A stretch of DNA of 64,000 nt from Ostreococcus lucimarinus CCE9901 (taxonomy: Eukaryota > Chlorophyta > Mamiellophyceae > Mamiellales > Bathycoccaceae). Position numbers and translations under genes: made by a program. The notes under the pieces are model-generated. The model was given only the letters and a program-made list of their open reading frames with translations, ran no database searches and had not been told where the DNA came from. Position 1 is the first letter of the stretch, and each line of letters starts with the position of its first letter. Location: the NCBI RefSeq assembly GCF_000092065.1, contig NC_009371.1, positions 124,001-188,000 on the forward strand, written 5' to 3'. Shown one piece after another: positions 38,517 through 47,976 of this stretch.

Positions 38517-39098
38517 ATGCGCGTCGCGCGCGTCGCGCGCGCGCTCGCGCGACCGCGACGCGACGACGGACGACGCGCTCGACGCGCGCCGCGACGCGCG
38601 ACGGCGACGCGCGCGTTCTTCGGACAAAAAAAGGATAAGACGGCGCGCGACGCCATCGACCTGTCGAAGCGCCGCCTCGCCGAGGACTTGGACGACCGCG
38701 GCGACGTCGTGACGGTCACCTTCCTCGGCGCCGGCGGCTCGCGCGTCGACGTCGAGTGCGGATCGAATCAGTACATCCTCGACGCCGGCCTCGAGGCGGG
38801 GATCGAGATTCCGTTCACGTGCCGCGGAGGCATCTGCGGCGCGTGCGTGGCGCGCTGCGCGTCGGGCGACGTCGATCAGAGCGACATCGCCGACCTCGAG
38901 TTCACGCTCGGCGAGGACGAGATCGAGGCGGGGATGGTGTTGCTGTGCATGGCGCGACCGGTCGGGGACGTGGAGATCGAGACGCAGAGCGATTGGGGGT
39001 ACTCGCTCGGGACGACGGAATGGGCGGGCGCGACGGGGGAGATTTTGGGTCGCGACCCCACGCCGCTGATGGGCGACACCGATCGCGTCGGATTGTAA
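38517..39098 (+). CDS. Plastid [2Fe-2S] ferredoxin, variant with C-terminal extension
   Basis: 193 residues. A ~35-residue Arg/Ala presequence (to ATRAFFGQKKDK) is followed by a plant-type ferredoxin domain: VTVTFLGAGG, ILDAGLEAGIEIPFTCRGG, cluster motif CRGGICGAC (C-x4-C-x2-C) and the distal Cys in MVLLCMARP. Distal spacing is 33 residues instead of the usual 29, and an extra Cys lies four residues after the third ligand. About 40 residues follow the domain (SDWGYSLGTTEWAGATGEIL and on), absent from photosynthetic ferredoxins. It therefore resembles the specialised plastid ferredoxins (FdC-type) more than the main electron carrier. Divergent from LPCAT (77 bp). Confidence 0.85.
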   Translation: MRVARVARALARPRRDDGRRARRAPRRATATRAFFGQKKDKTARDAIDLSKRRLAEDLDDRGDVVTVTFLGAGGSRVDVECGSNQYILDAGLEAGIEIPFTCRGGICGACVARCASGDVDQSDIADLEFTLGEDEIEAGMVLLCMARPVGDVEIETQSDWGYSLGTTEWAGATGEILGRDPTPLMGDTDRVGL

Positions 39099-40552
39099 GA
39101 CTCGAGCCGCGCGCGGCGTTTCGATCGTTAAACCATCGCTCGCGTTCGTCGTTTTCGCGCTCTCGCGCGTCGTTCGCGCGTCGCGTCGCGCGTCGTCGTC
39201 GGTCGAACGCGACGGCGGGCGCGATTTTGAATCGACGGTGCCCGGATCGCGGACGGGGCGCGCGCGCGCGCGTCGACGTCCGCGTCGTCGCGATCGCGCG
39301 CGCCGTCGATCGACGCCGTCGCGATCGCGCGCGACGCGCGCGCGCTCGCGGTCGCGCGCGCGCCGCGCGACCGCGAACCCGTAACACGAAATCCGTCGTC
39401 GCGCGCGCGTCGCGCGAAGGAAATTTCCTCGACACTGTTTACCACGCGTCTCGACCGCCCTCGCGGTCGCGTCGCGCGCGCGCGCGTTCGCGCGCGATGC
39501 GCCGATGATGGCGCTGTTCGCGCGCGCAATACGCGCGCGCGATCGCGACGCGCGACCCACGGACGCGGCGGCGACCGGCCGGTGCCGCGACGGTGCTGGA
39601 TCCCTAAACCCTAATACACGCCCGCGGGCGACCGCGGGCGACGACGGAGGCGCGAAGTCGGTTCGACCACGACCACGAGCGGGTTTCGCGGGACGTTTAC
39701 CGCCGTCGAATCGCGCGCGGAGCGCGCGCCGGGCGGCGCTCCGCGGACAAACGTCCGACGTCGCCGCGTCGCGTCCGGGGCGTCGCGCGACGCGAGGCGA
39801 AGCGAGCGCCGCGCGCGCCGCGCGTCGAGACGACGCGCGCGCGACGCGACCGACTCACCGAACACAGTCGCGAGGGCCGAGGTGCGCGAACGATCGCGCA
39901 TTGAAATCGTCGACGGGGCGTCGCGATCGTCGCGCGCTCGAACCGCGCTCGAACCGCGTCGCGAACGCGCGCGAGACGACGGACGCGCGAGACGAATCGT
40001 CGCGCGGACGCGCGCGCGTCCCGATCCCGAGTTCCCGCGGCGCGACGAACGATCGCGACGATCGAACGTCGTCGCACGACGCGGTGCGCCGTTCGGGACG
40101 TCGCGCGACGCCTACGATCGCTCGCGCGTCGCGACCGTCGCCCTCGCGCGCGCGCGCGTCCGACCCGAATCGTCACCCGTGACGACGACACGTTTCGCCG
40201 CGCGTCTCGGTCGCTCGACCGCGTCGGCGCGCGCACGGCGCGCGCGCGGACGCCGAACGCCCCGCGGCGTTCGTCTCGTCGAGCCGCCGAATCGCGCGCG
40301 GCGTCACCGGTCGGTCGCGCGCGGCGAACGCGGCACGCGCGGTCGAGTTCCAGCGCGACGACGCGACGCGCGCGGTCGCGGGACCGCGTCCGCGACGACG
40401 GGGCGGCGCGAGCCGCCTCGTGACGTCGAACGCTGCTTATTTTTTGTCTTCGCGTCGTCGCGCTCTTCGCGCGCGCGCGGCTTCGCGCGCCGCGCGACGA
40501 CGCGAGGGCCGAATCGTCGCCGCCGAATCGTCACGTCGACGCGCGCCGAGCG
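39099..40552. other. GC-rich spacer with a telomere-complementary 13-mer, no protein gene seen
   Basis: 1.45 kb between ferredoxin and the AP endonuclease, both on the plus strand. Composition is extreme: long gcgcg, cgacg and tcgcg runs, so every frame is open but encodes only Arg/Ala/Ser/Asp shadow peptides. At 39603-39615 there is ccctaaaccctaa, almost two Arabidopsis-type telomere repeats, and ggaaatttcc (about 39419-39428) is a palindrome. Nothing else is recognisable. It may hold a structured RNA, a promoter or long UTRs. Confidence 0.5.
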
Positions 40553-41488
40553 ATGGCCGCGCGCGTCGCGCGACCGGCGCTCGCGGCGCTCGCGCGCGAC
40601 GCGCGAAGACGCGCGAAGGCGCGCGCGCCGCGCGCCGCGTCCTCGTCGTCGCCCGCGACGACGCTGTCCGTCGTCTCGTGGAACGTCAACGGGCTGCGGT
40701 CGTTGCTCAAAAAGGCGCCGCGCGCGCTCGATGAGCTCGCGCGACGCACCGACGCCGACGTGCTGGTGCTGCAAGAGACAAAACTCGGCGCGGATGGACG
40801 CGGCGCGGTGGACGGCGAGGGAGAGGCGCCGAAGTTTTTGCGCGAGTACGGGACGCGCGAGTACGCGACGTCCACCGCGCGCAAGGGGTATTCGGGCACG
40901 GCGATGTTCATCCGAGACGGCGATTGGGCGAAGATGAAACGCGTCGAGGCGACGCGGTTGAGCGCTGGCGGGTTTGACGACGAGGGACGCGTGCTGACGG
41001 CGGAGTTGGATTCGTGTTTCGTCGTCAACGCGTACGTGCCGAACTCGGGCGCGGATTTAAAGCGTTTGCCCGAGCGCGTGGAGGTTTGGGAACGCGCGAT
41101 TCGCGAGCACGTGCGCGCGTTGGAATCGCGAGGTAAAGCGGTGATTTATTGCGGTGACTTGAACGTCGCGCACGAAGAAATCGATTTATGGGGTAGGCAC
41201 GCCGAAAACAGCAAATCCGCGGGATTTACGCCCGAGGAACGCGCGGCGATGACGCGGCTGCTCGAAGAGTGCGATTTGGTCGACACATTTCGCGCGCATC
41301 GACCCGACGCGCGTGCGTTTACGTATTGGAGCTATCGCGCCGGCGCGCGCGAAAAAAATCGCGGTTGGCGTCTCGATTACATTCTCGCGAGTCGGCGCCT
41401 GGCGGACTCCATCGTCGACGCGTACGCGCTGCCCGACGTGCTCGGCAGCGACCACTGCCCCGTCGGTCTGCGCGTCGCGCTGCCCTGA
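40553..41488 (+). CDS. AP endonuclease / exonuclease III family, organelle-targeted
   Basis: 311 residues from the ATG at 40553. The first ~38 residues are Arg/Ala/Ser-rich, a likely plastid or mitochondrial presequence. The ExoIII/APE fold follows with catalytic motifs LSVVSWNVNGLRSLL, LVLQETKLGADG (metal-binding Glu), FVVNAYVPNSG, YCGDLNVAHEEIDLW (Asp/Asn), GWRLDYILASRRL and the final LGSDHCPVGL with catalytic Asp-His. It repairs abasic sites and trims 3' ends in base-excision repair. Alternative plus-strand starts are not supported by similarity. Downstream, the codanin-1 homologue begins after 172 bp. Confidence 0.92.
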   Translation: MAARVARPALAALARDARRRAKARAPRAASSSSPATTLSVVSWNVNGLRSLLKKAPRALDELARRTDADVLVLQETKLGADGRGAVDGEGEAPKFLREYGTREYATSTARKGYSGTAMFIRDGDWAKMKRVEATRLSAGGFDDEGRVLTAELDSCFVVNAYVPNSGADLKRLPERVEVWERAIREHVRALESRGKAVIYCGDLNVAHEEIDLWGRHAENSKSAGFTPEERAAMTRLLEECDLVDTFRAHRPDARAFTYWSYRAGAREKNRGWRLDYILASRRLADSIVDAYALPDVLGSDHCPVGLRVALP

Positions 41489-41660
41489 CGCCACCGTCTT
41501 AGCGATTAACACCATTAGATGTCCCAATTCCACTAGATGTCCCAAACACCGCGAGCACTTCGACGTCGCGCCTTCTACGACGTCGCGCGCCGCCGCCCGA
41601 TTCACGCGAACCCACCAGAGCGCGCCGCCCGCACACCTCGTCGCGCGCCGCGCGGTCGCG

Positions 41661-44600
41661 ATGGAGTCTATGGACGCCTCGACCGTCGCGCGCGCGTGCG
41701 CGCCGCCGAACGACGCCGACGCGAGCACGAGCGAGGCGGATTACCGAACGATGATTGAAATCCTCGAGCGGCAACGGATTCTGTCGACGATCGACCGTCG
41801 CGCGCGCGCCGCGCTCGCCCTGCGCGTCCTCGAGTGCGCGCGCTCGGTCGCCGCAAACGTCACGCATCGCGTCAAGGCGCTCGAGCGCGCGACGGCGCGG
41901 ACGACGACGCGCGCGAACGCGGGAACGGCGGCGGCGACGACGCTCGACGGCGCGCGCGGCGACGACTCAGCCGAGTCGGCGGACGCGATGCGGCACGGCG
42001 GTAAGACGACGAGCCGGTTGTCGATCGCGGATGAAAGTGAATTTCCGTCGCTCGCGTCGGGGGCGCGAAGGAACCTGGCGATGGCGTTGGACGGCACGGC
42101 GAGCGGGGACGGAAAGCCGAGGCGAGTGGCGCCGACGCCGGTGGAGACGAACGGAACGAACGGAGCGAGACCGCCCGTGGGGAACGGATTTCACGCGCAA
42201 GTGACGCACTGTGCGTCGCCGATGGGAGGTGCGCGACGAATCGCGCCGACGATGGTTTCGAGACCAGTGGATGGGGATTTGTCGTCGTCGTTTACGGCGT
42301 CGGGCGCGGCGACGCCGGCGAGCAAGCCGAGTAGTTTATCCGCGTCGCCGTCGTCCATGATGAAACGCGCGGCGGCGACTGCGACGGCGCTGACGCTGGA
42401 ACGATTGTATGTGAACGAGCCGAGACCGATGGAGCCGATAGAGTTGCCGACGCCCTTGGCGATGTTGGCGACGCTGCACGCGGCGGCGCTGCGCGCGGGA
42501 TTTCCGCTCGATCAGTCTCCGGAGCTCGCGTGGTTGTGTGCGCTCTTGGGCGCGCCCTCAGACTTGGTCGTCGAAACGATCGAGGGTAGTGCAAAGCTCG
42601 TCATGCGTACTGGACGCGAGGCGCATGCGTACGCTTCAAAAGTGCTTTCGCTCGTGCCGGCGCTCGCGTGCGCGCTCGGCGAAGGCGCGCTCGAAGCGCT
42701 CGCCGAGTCCAACGTTTTAGCTTCGCACGCTAGTGCGTTACATAGGGAAATAGTCCGTGAGTTGGGTGCCGTGCGTGTCGCTTCGGGCGAGTGCGAGCGG
42801 GCGTATCAAGTAGACGGTCGCGTGGGAAGCAAGCTGTATGGATTCGACTTGCTCGACGCTTTGGCCAAGGCGGACGAGCGACGGGGTCGCGCAAACGCCA
42901 GACCAGGTCGTGCGATTCCACTGACGGAAAATCAGGCGATAGAACACAACCGTGAACGCACTCGAGATGCGTTCTATGCGCTCTTACGCGCGTCGGCGAG
43001 CCGATCGGTGGGTTTAGGTCAAGATGCGTCCATCGCAAGCCGCGCTCGAACGCTCATCGCGAACACGCATCCGGCAAATATGCGGTGGCTTGCCGATTTA
43101 TTCGTCGCCCGTCTGTCACAAAGCAGTGCGGTAGGCGAAGTAGACGAAGAGCTTGGAAACAGCATCACGCCGGCGCGCTTATCACGCCTACACGAGCGCA
43201 TAGTAGGAAGTAACGCAGCGACGCAAGCGCCGCAAGGAGGTAGGAGCGGCGCGGGCGCGCGAGTCGATGGTAGAGGTGGCCGAGGAGGACGTGGACGTAC
43301 TCTTGGTCGAGGAGGTGGAGAAAAATCCACGAACGGAGTGACGCAGACCAACGGGTTTGGCGCTGAAGTGACGCACACGTGGCCGTCATTTGTGTGCTTG
43401 TTCCCGCCTGCGCAACAGCCCTTCGTGCGATTCATCGAAACGACGGATTCGCACAAGTTTTGCGTCGCACTTCAACGCTCGCTTGTCGCAGCGTTACATG
43501 TTCTTGACCCGAATGCGCACCCGAGTGAAGACGCCGCGCAGTCTCCGGCGAGTTCATCGAACGCTGGGCAAACGGAACGCATGTTGGCTGCTCACGCGAT
43601 GGGCTCTTTCTTGGGTTTACTCACTTTTGGATTCGCTTCAGGCGCGACTTCTGCGCGTGTGGCGTCAAATAATATGGCACTGCAAGGTATTGATTTGACG
43701 TCGACGCTTCGGCGAGCCGGAAGACGTGGAGAGCTCGTCGTGAGCGCGCCGTGGGTGCTCGCGTTTTTGCGCTTCCTGATGTGGGACGCAGATTCGCTCG
43801 ATATCGCGCACTACGCCGAAGCACTGGCGTATTTGCGTGCAATCGCGGCATCACCATGCTTAGATCCGTTCGCTGTAAAAGGCGACTTCAATTCATCGCG
43901 CATGTGTTTGCGATCCATTTTAGCAAATGGTTTGTCGGTGAATGCGCCGATTACGACAGTGCAAGCCTCGACTTGGACCTCCAACAACGTGATGGGTCTA
44001 CCGCCACCACCGCTCGCGGTGATGGATGCGTTGCCTACGACAAGCAAGGAGATTATGCAATCGTACGAAGATCCTTTAGCGATTGACAGTTGGGGCAGGG
44101 AATGGGTTCCATCGGCTTCGGCGAACGCTAGCGCCACGGCGAATTCTCAAGAAGTACCAGATTCGCCCTCCGAGTCGGACTCGAGGATCGAAACACAAAC
44201 TGCGCCAGACTTGAGTCGTGTGGGCGTAGATCGTCGCTACGTCGAAACTGTGTGCCCAAGCGTCGACCGTGCGGTGCGAACTTTGAAACAACGAGGTGCC
44301 ATCGCGCAAGCGCTCGTCGAAGAGAAAGAACAACTCACAAAGGAAGCACCTCGTTCTTTGATGCACACGCCATCGCAACCGACGAATGTGCCTCGTCGAA
44401 TGCAAGCGCAGCCACAGCGCGTAGAACCAACTTCTGTGAGCAAGTCGACGCAAGCACAAGACTTCGGCGGCGTCTTTGAAGCCAAAAACACGCTTTCGCC
44501 AACCTTTGGCGTGACTTCGCCAAACGCGGAGAGTGCACTCGCAACAATGCCGTCGATGGATTTGAAATCTTCCTCGACTGAAATTAAACATGCACTGCAG

Positions 44601-46172
44601 CGTGCTTTCTTGCAGAACGTTCCAGGTCTGCGCCGTCTCGTCGACTTTGCCGTGGACGCCGCAACGCTCGCTGCTGTCGATGACGCCACCGCGGCTATCA
44701 CCGCAAGCGCGGTAGAGAGCGCGCAAGAGGTTGTGAGTGCAGCGGCGACGCAGGCAGCGATGAAGTATGCCGAGTCGGCGAAACGAAACGGAACGTCGTT
44801 CGTTTCCCATGCGAGTTCTGTCATCGAAGAAGCTTGGACACCAGAGTTTGAGCGTGCAGTCGAGCGATCTGCAATGTCGGTGACGAGAGATGTCATATCT
44901 TCTGTAGCAAGCACCGCCGCCGACGACGCGGGTGCACGCGCCGCCGCCGCGGTTGCGGCACTTTCAGGTGCCAACACGAGCCGAGGCGGAGCAGCCGCGA
45001 CTGGGGGATCAAGCGCCGCGACGAGAGCAGCGTGCGGCGTCGCCGCTGACGCGGCGGCGTTCGCGGCGGCGGATCGGGTGCGACGAAATTTACCTTTCGA
45101 GCTTCACGCGCGCGTGGCGAGCGACGCACGAAGGTTGTTGAAGTCAGCGCTCGGCGCGGCGAAAGAGGCCATGAGCGCACCGGCGACTGAAGAGACAGAC
45201 ACTCAGAAGTCATCCTCGCGTGAAGCCGAGTACGCGAGCGTCGCCGCTTCGGCGATCGCAGCCGCGCTTTCTTCGGCGTCAAAGTGGCCCGCAGGCACCT
45301 TACTTGCCGAGTGTTCATCTTTAAAGCTGCTCGCTGATCGTAAGGCGGACGCGTTAACGCTCTCTCGCGGCATAAAAAGTGTCATCGAGTGCACCAGAAA
45401 AGTTCTCGAACAAGACGCCAAATTTATTCGCGTGCAAACGAGTCGTAAGAAGCCTTCGACGCACGTTGAAAAGCCGATTCCCGACTCTAGACCTGGAGAG
45501 CAGCTCGCGTCGATGTTAGCCCAGCTCGCGAGAGCGTACGTCAAGCTTCTTCTCGCGGCGCCCCAAAACGCGCTCTCGAAGACGACAAAGGCAAAGGAGG
45601 CGGAGGAAGGCTGGGGAATATCGCGGGACGAAGTGTGCGAAGGTCTCACCGCCACGCTCATCGCCACGTTTACCGCATCTGCACCGGCATTAAACCTCGT
45701 GTCGGCCTTAGCGCCACCGGACTCACCCGATCCTTGGAAGCGTGTGTACGACGAAATGTTCGCCGGCGAACTCTGGCTCGCCGCGCTTCGCGAGTTCCCC
45801 GAGAGCCCGTTCGCTCAAAAGCGAATTGAACTCATCTTCGCCGAGGCCATCTCAAAACTGCCGCGACGCTCCGTGTTGCGCACTGCCTTTCTCCACCTCA
45901 TTGACGACGCCGACAAGCGCGTCGGTCGACTCGGGCACGCCCTCGCGATTCGCGGCGCGATTCGTTTCTGCGCCGTCGTCGCCGCGAGCGCGACGCACGA
46001 CGACGCCGAAGAAGTCACCGCCATCGCCGCCTTCGCCGAAGATCTTCGTCAGCGATGCGAAGCCGCGGGCGAAAACAGGCTCGCTAGACGCGCCGAGGGC
46101 GCGCACCGGTCGCTCACGTCGGGATCCGTGTACGCCAACATCAAATCCGTCGCGACTCCGACAAAGTCGTAG
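41661..46172 (+). CDS. CDAN1: Codanin-1 (CDAN1) homologue, 1,503 aa
   Basis: Long uninterrupted frame from the ATG at 41661. Blocks align with human codanin-1 in the same order: an N-terminal EFPSL motif (ESEFPSLASGARR), RERTRDAFYALLR, SRARTLIANTHPANMRWLADL, LSRLHERIVG, MGSFLGLLTFG, LTSTLRRAGRRGELVVSAPW, VLAFLRF, VCPSVDRAVRTL and LQRAFLQNVPGLRRLVDFA. Human codanin-1 holds the histone chaperone ASF1 in the cytoplasm and stabilises CDIN1; loss causes a congenital anaemia. Here a long Ala/Ser-rich helical part (about residues 900-1300) replaces animal-specific sequence, and an RGG-like segment lies at ~535-550. Function in an alga is unknown; chromatin assembly control is inferred. Confidence 0.82.
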   Translation: MESMDASTVARACAPPNDADASTSEADYRTMIEILERQRILSTIDRRARAALALRVLECARSVAANVTHRVKALERATARTTTRANAGTAAATTLDGARGDDSAESADAMRHGGKTTSRLSIADESEFPSLASGARRNLAMALDGTASGDGKPRRVAPTPVETNGTNGARPPVGNGFHAQVTHCASPMGGARRIAPTMVSRPVDGDLSSSFTASGAATPASKPSSLSASPSSMMKRAAATATALTLERLYVNEPRPMEPIELPTPLAMLATLHAAALRAGFPLDQSPELAWLCALLGAPSDLVVETIEGSAKLVMRTGREAHAYASKVLSLVPALACALGEGALEALAESNVLASHASALHREIVRELGAVRVASGECERAYQVDGRVGSKLYGFDLLDALAKADERRGRANARPGRAIPLTENQAIEHNRERTRDAFYALLRASASRSVGLGQDASIASRARTLIANTHPANMRWLADLFVARLSQSSAVGEVDEELGNSITPARLSRLHERIVGSNAATQAPQGGRSGAGARVDGRGGRGGRGRTLGRGGGEKSTNGVTQTNGFGAEVTHTWPSFVCLFPPAQQPFVRFIETTDSHKFCVALQRSLVAALHVLDPNAHPSEDAAQSPASSSNAGQTERMLAAHAMGSFLGLLTFGFASGATSARVASNNMALQGIDLTSTLRRAGRRGELVVSAPWVLAFLRFLMWDADSLDIAHYAEALAYLRAIAASPCLDPFAVKGDFNSSRMCLRSILANGLSVNAPITTVQASTWTSNNVMGLPPPPLAVMDALPTTSKEIMQSYEDPLAIDSWGREWVPSASANASATANSQEVPDSPSESDSRIETQTAPDLSRVGVDRRYVETVCPSVDRAVRTLKQRGAIAQALVEEKEQLTKEAPRSLMHTPSQPTNVPRRMQAQPQRVEPTSVSKSTQAQDFGGVFEAKNTLSPTFGVTSPNAESALATMPSMDLKSSSTEIKHALQRAFLQNVPGLRRLVDFAVDAATLAAVDDATAAITASAVESAQEVVSAAATQAAMKYAESAKRNGTSFVSHASSVIEEAWTPEFERAVERSAMSVTRDVISSVASTAADDAGARAAAAVAALSGANTSRGGAAATGGSSAATRAACGVAADAAAFAAADRVRRNLPFELHARVASDARRLLKSALGAAKEAMSAPATEETDTQKSSSREAEYASVAASAIAAALSSASKWPAGTLLAECSSLKLLADRKADALTLSRGIKSVIECTRKVLEQDAKFIRVQTSRKKPSTHVEKPIPDSRPGEQLASMLAQLARAYVKLLLAAPQNALSKTTKAKEAEEGWGISRDEVCEGLTATLIATFTASAPALNLVSALAPPDSPDPWKRVYDEMFAGELWLAALREFPESPFAQKRIELIFAEAISKLPRRSVLRTAFLHLIDDADKRVGRLGHALAIRGAIRFCAVVAASATHDDAEEVTAIAAFAEDLRQRCEAAGENRLARRAEGAHRSLTSGSVYANIKSVATPTKS

Positions 46173-46254
46173 CTCTGTAACTCTATGGATAGAACGCTTC
46201 ACACGCCGCCGCGCCGACGCGCGCCCACCTTCGACCGCGCGACTCCGACGAACG

Positions 46255-47139
46255 ATGTCTCGCGCCATCTCCCGCGCGCCCGCGCGCGCGCCCGCGCGCG
46301 CCATCGCGCGCCGACGCCACCGGACGCGCGCGCGCGCGACCACCACCACCGCCGAAGTCGACGCGTTCGCGCGCGAAATCAGCGGCGAATGGATCGGGCA
46401 CTGCGCGAGCTTCGATCCGATCAGCGGTGAACCCTCGAGTCTGCCGTCGTCGATGGTTCCGGACGCGTTCCGCGAGTGGGGGATGGACATAAAGGATTGG
46501 CAGAGCCAGTGCTCGACGACGGTTCGGGACGCCGCGAGCGGGACGGAGTTGTACTGCAAAGACGCCCGGTTCGTTCCGGTGGTCGGATGCGAGGCCGACG
46601 CGTCGACGGTGGAGAGCTTCGAGCGCGACGCGATCGCGATCGAGCGCGTGGCCGTGGAGGCGGGCGCGCGCGGCGGGTACAGCGCGTGTTACGAGGACCA
46701 AAAAGGCGTAGAAATCGTACAGCACTGCGTCGTGAACGACGCGCTCGATCCGCCGATTCGCGTGCGCATGAAGCATCGCGCGGACGGGTGTGGTGCGGTG
46801 CGCGTGTGGCGAGAAGCGATGGATGAACCGTTTTGCGACGGCGGCTCGTTGGCGTCGTCGTGCGGCGGCAACAGCGCGGTGGCGAAATTCGCCGAGTATC
46901 CGCGAGACGCCGCCGACGTCGTCGCGCGCGTCGACGCCGATTTCACCCTTCCCACCAACGCGACGCAACTTCCCGTGGGTATTTGGTTCTCCATCGTCGT
47001 CGAGGAAGACGGTTCGTACGCGTCTCAACTCGGGTACGCCGACGAGAAAACCGCCTCGCACGTCGCGAGCGCTCGCTCGCGATCCGGCCGCGACGAGTCC
47101 TCCGTCGTCGTCCGCTTTCACCGCGCGCTCTCGCCTTAA
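46255..47139 (+). CDS. Plastid-targeted protein with DUF3598/lipocalin-like fold
   Basis: 294 residues from the ATG at 46255. Arg/Ala-rich presequence of ~38 residues, then FAREISGEWIGHCASFDPIS, PDAFREWGMDIKDWQSQCST, FVPVVGCEADAST, EIVQHCVVNDALDPPIRVRM, VWREAMDEPFCDGGSL and a beta-rich C-terminus. The EW-x-G...DW-x-x-QC...VGCEAD pattern is shared with a plant plastid protein family related to DUF3598, a lipocalin-like barrel found in cyanobacteria and some bilin lyases. Six or more cysteines suggest disulphides or a ligand site. No function is established that I know of. Confidence 0.6.
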   Translation: MSRAISRAPARAPARAIARRRHRTRARATTTTAEVDAFAREISGEWIGHCASFDPISGEPSSLPSSMVPDAFREWGMDIKDWQSQCSTTVRDAASGTELYCKDARFVPVVGCEADASTVESFERDAIAIERVAVEAGARGGYSACYEDQKGVEIVQHCVVNDALDPPIRVRMKHRADGCGAVRVWREAMDEPFCDGGSLASSCGGNSAVAKFAEYPRDAADVVARVDADFTLPTNATQLPVGIWFSIVVEEDGSYASQLGYADEKTASHVASARSRSGRDESSVVVRFHRALSP

Positions 47140-47260
47140 TTTGTAACTCCTAATCGTGCGTTCGCTTTGTCCCGGCGTTTTCGCCGCGCGCGCGTCGTCC
47201 GCGCGCGTTTTATCCAAAACTCCGAAATGACGTCACGCCTCGTCGTCACTCGCCGACGCC

Positions 47261-47950
47261 ATGTTCGCCGCGAACGGCGCGTCCGCGCTCCAGCGCCCGC
47301 GCGCGCGCGCTCGTAAAGCGTCCACCGGCGTCAACGCGCTGTTCAAGAAGAAGGCACCGCCGCCGCCGCCGCCGCAAGCGCCCAAGAAGTCGCGCTTTAG
47401 CTTTGGCGCCAAGAAATCATCGCCGCCGCCGACGCCGACGCCCGCGAAGAAGTCCCGCTTCGGCTTCGGCGCCGAGCGAGCGTCGTCGCCGGCGCCGCCG
47501 AAGCAGCAGCAGGTGCGCGACTTCGAGTACAACGCGCAAGAGTCGATGAGCGAGTCTTACGCGCGCATTCGCAAGCAGCGCGCGCGGAGAAAGGCGGAAT
47601 TCGAAGCGAAGGAGAAGGGGGGGCTGAGCGCGGCGATCTTCAGCGTGACGCGCGCGCTAGATTTCCAAGAAGACATCTCCGCCGATCGTGGATTGCTGGC
47701 GCGCGCGAAGAGCATGCAAAAGGGAGATAAGATGTCCACGGAGGAGTACGGGGCGCTGCGACGCAAAGTCGGAGGCACGAAGGGTGGATTTTTCGGGGAG
47801 AGCGTGGACGTCAAGGGTAAATACGTCGAGGCTGGGTACGTGGACGCGGAGTCGGAGCTCGTCGGCGATTTGGCGTACGCGCCGTTTTTGGGATTGGTCG
47901 TCTTCGCCGTGCTCGCCACCACGGTTTGGGTCGCGGCGCAGGTGCCGTGA
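47261..47950 (+). CDS. Plastid-type protein with SRFxFGA repeats and C-terminal membrane helix
   Basis: 229 residues from the ATG at 47261. Residues ~28-75 alternate Pro-rich linkers with KKSRFSFGAKK and KKSRFGFGAER; FKKKAPPPPP just before is a partial third copy. A charged helical part follows (SESYARIRKQRARRKAEFEA), then GLSAAIFSVTRALDF, YGALRRKVGGTKGGFFGESV, GYVDAESELVGD and a membrane helix (APFLGLVVFAVLATTVWVAA) close to the C-terminus. I do not recognise the family. The repeat-linker layout is that of a multivalent disordered protein anchored by its tail, presumably in a plastid membrane (inference from the Arg/Ala N-terminus). Confidence 0.6.
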   Translation: MFAANGASALQRPRARARKASTGVNALFKKKAPPPPPPQAPKKSRFSFGAKKSSPPPTPTPAKKSRFGFGAERASSPAPPKQQQVRDFEYNAQESMSESYARIRKQRARRKAEFEAKEKGGLSAAIFSVTRALDFQEDISADRGLLARAKSMQKGDKMSTEEYGALRRKVGGTKGGFFGESVDVKGKYVEAGYVDAESELVGDLAYAPFLGLVVFAVLATTVWVAAQVP

Positions 47951-47976
47951 TTATTTTGTAACGTAATTTAGTGCGA

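Noticed and set aside
39505-40182. 225-codon frame in the GC-rich spacer
   Set aside because: Composition is only Arg/Ala/Ser/Asp from cgcg runs; no similarity or targeting pattern.
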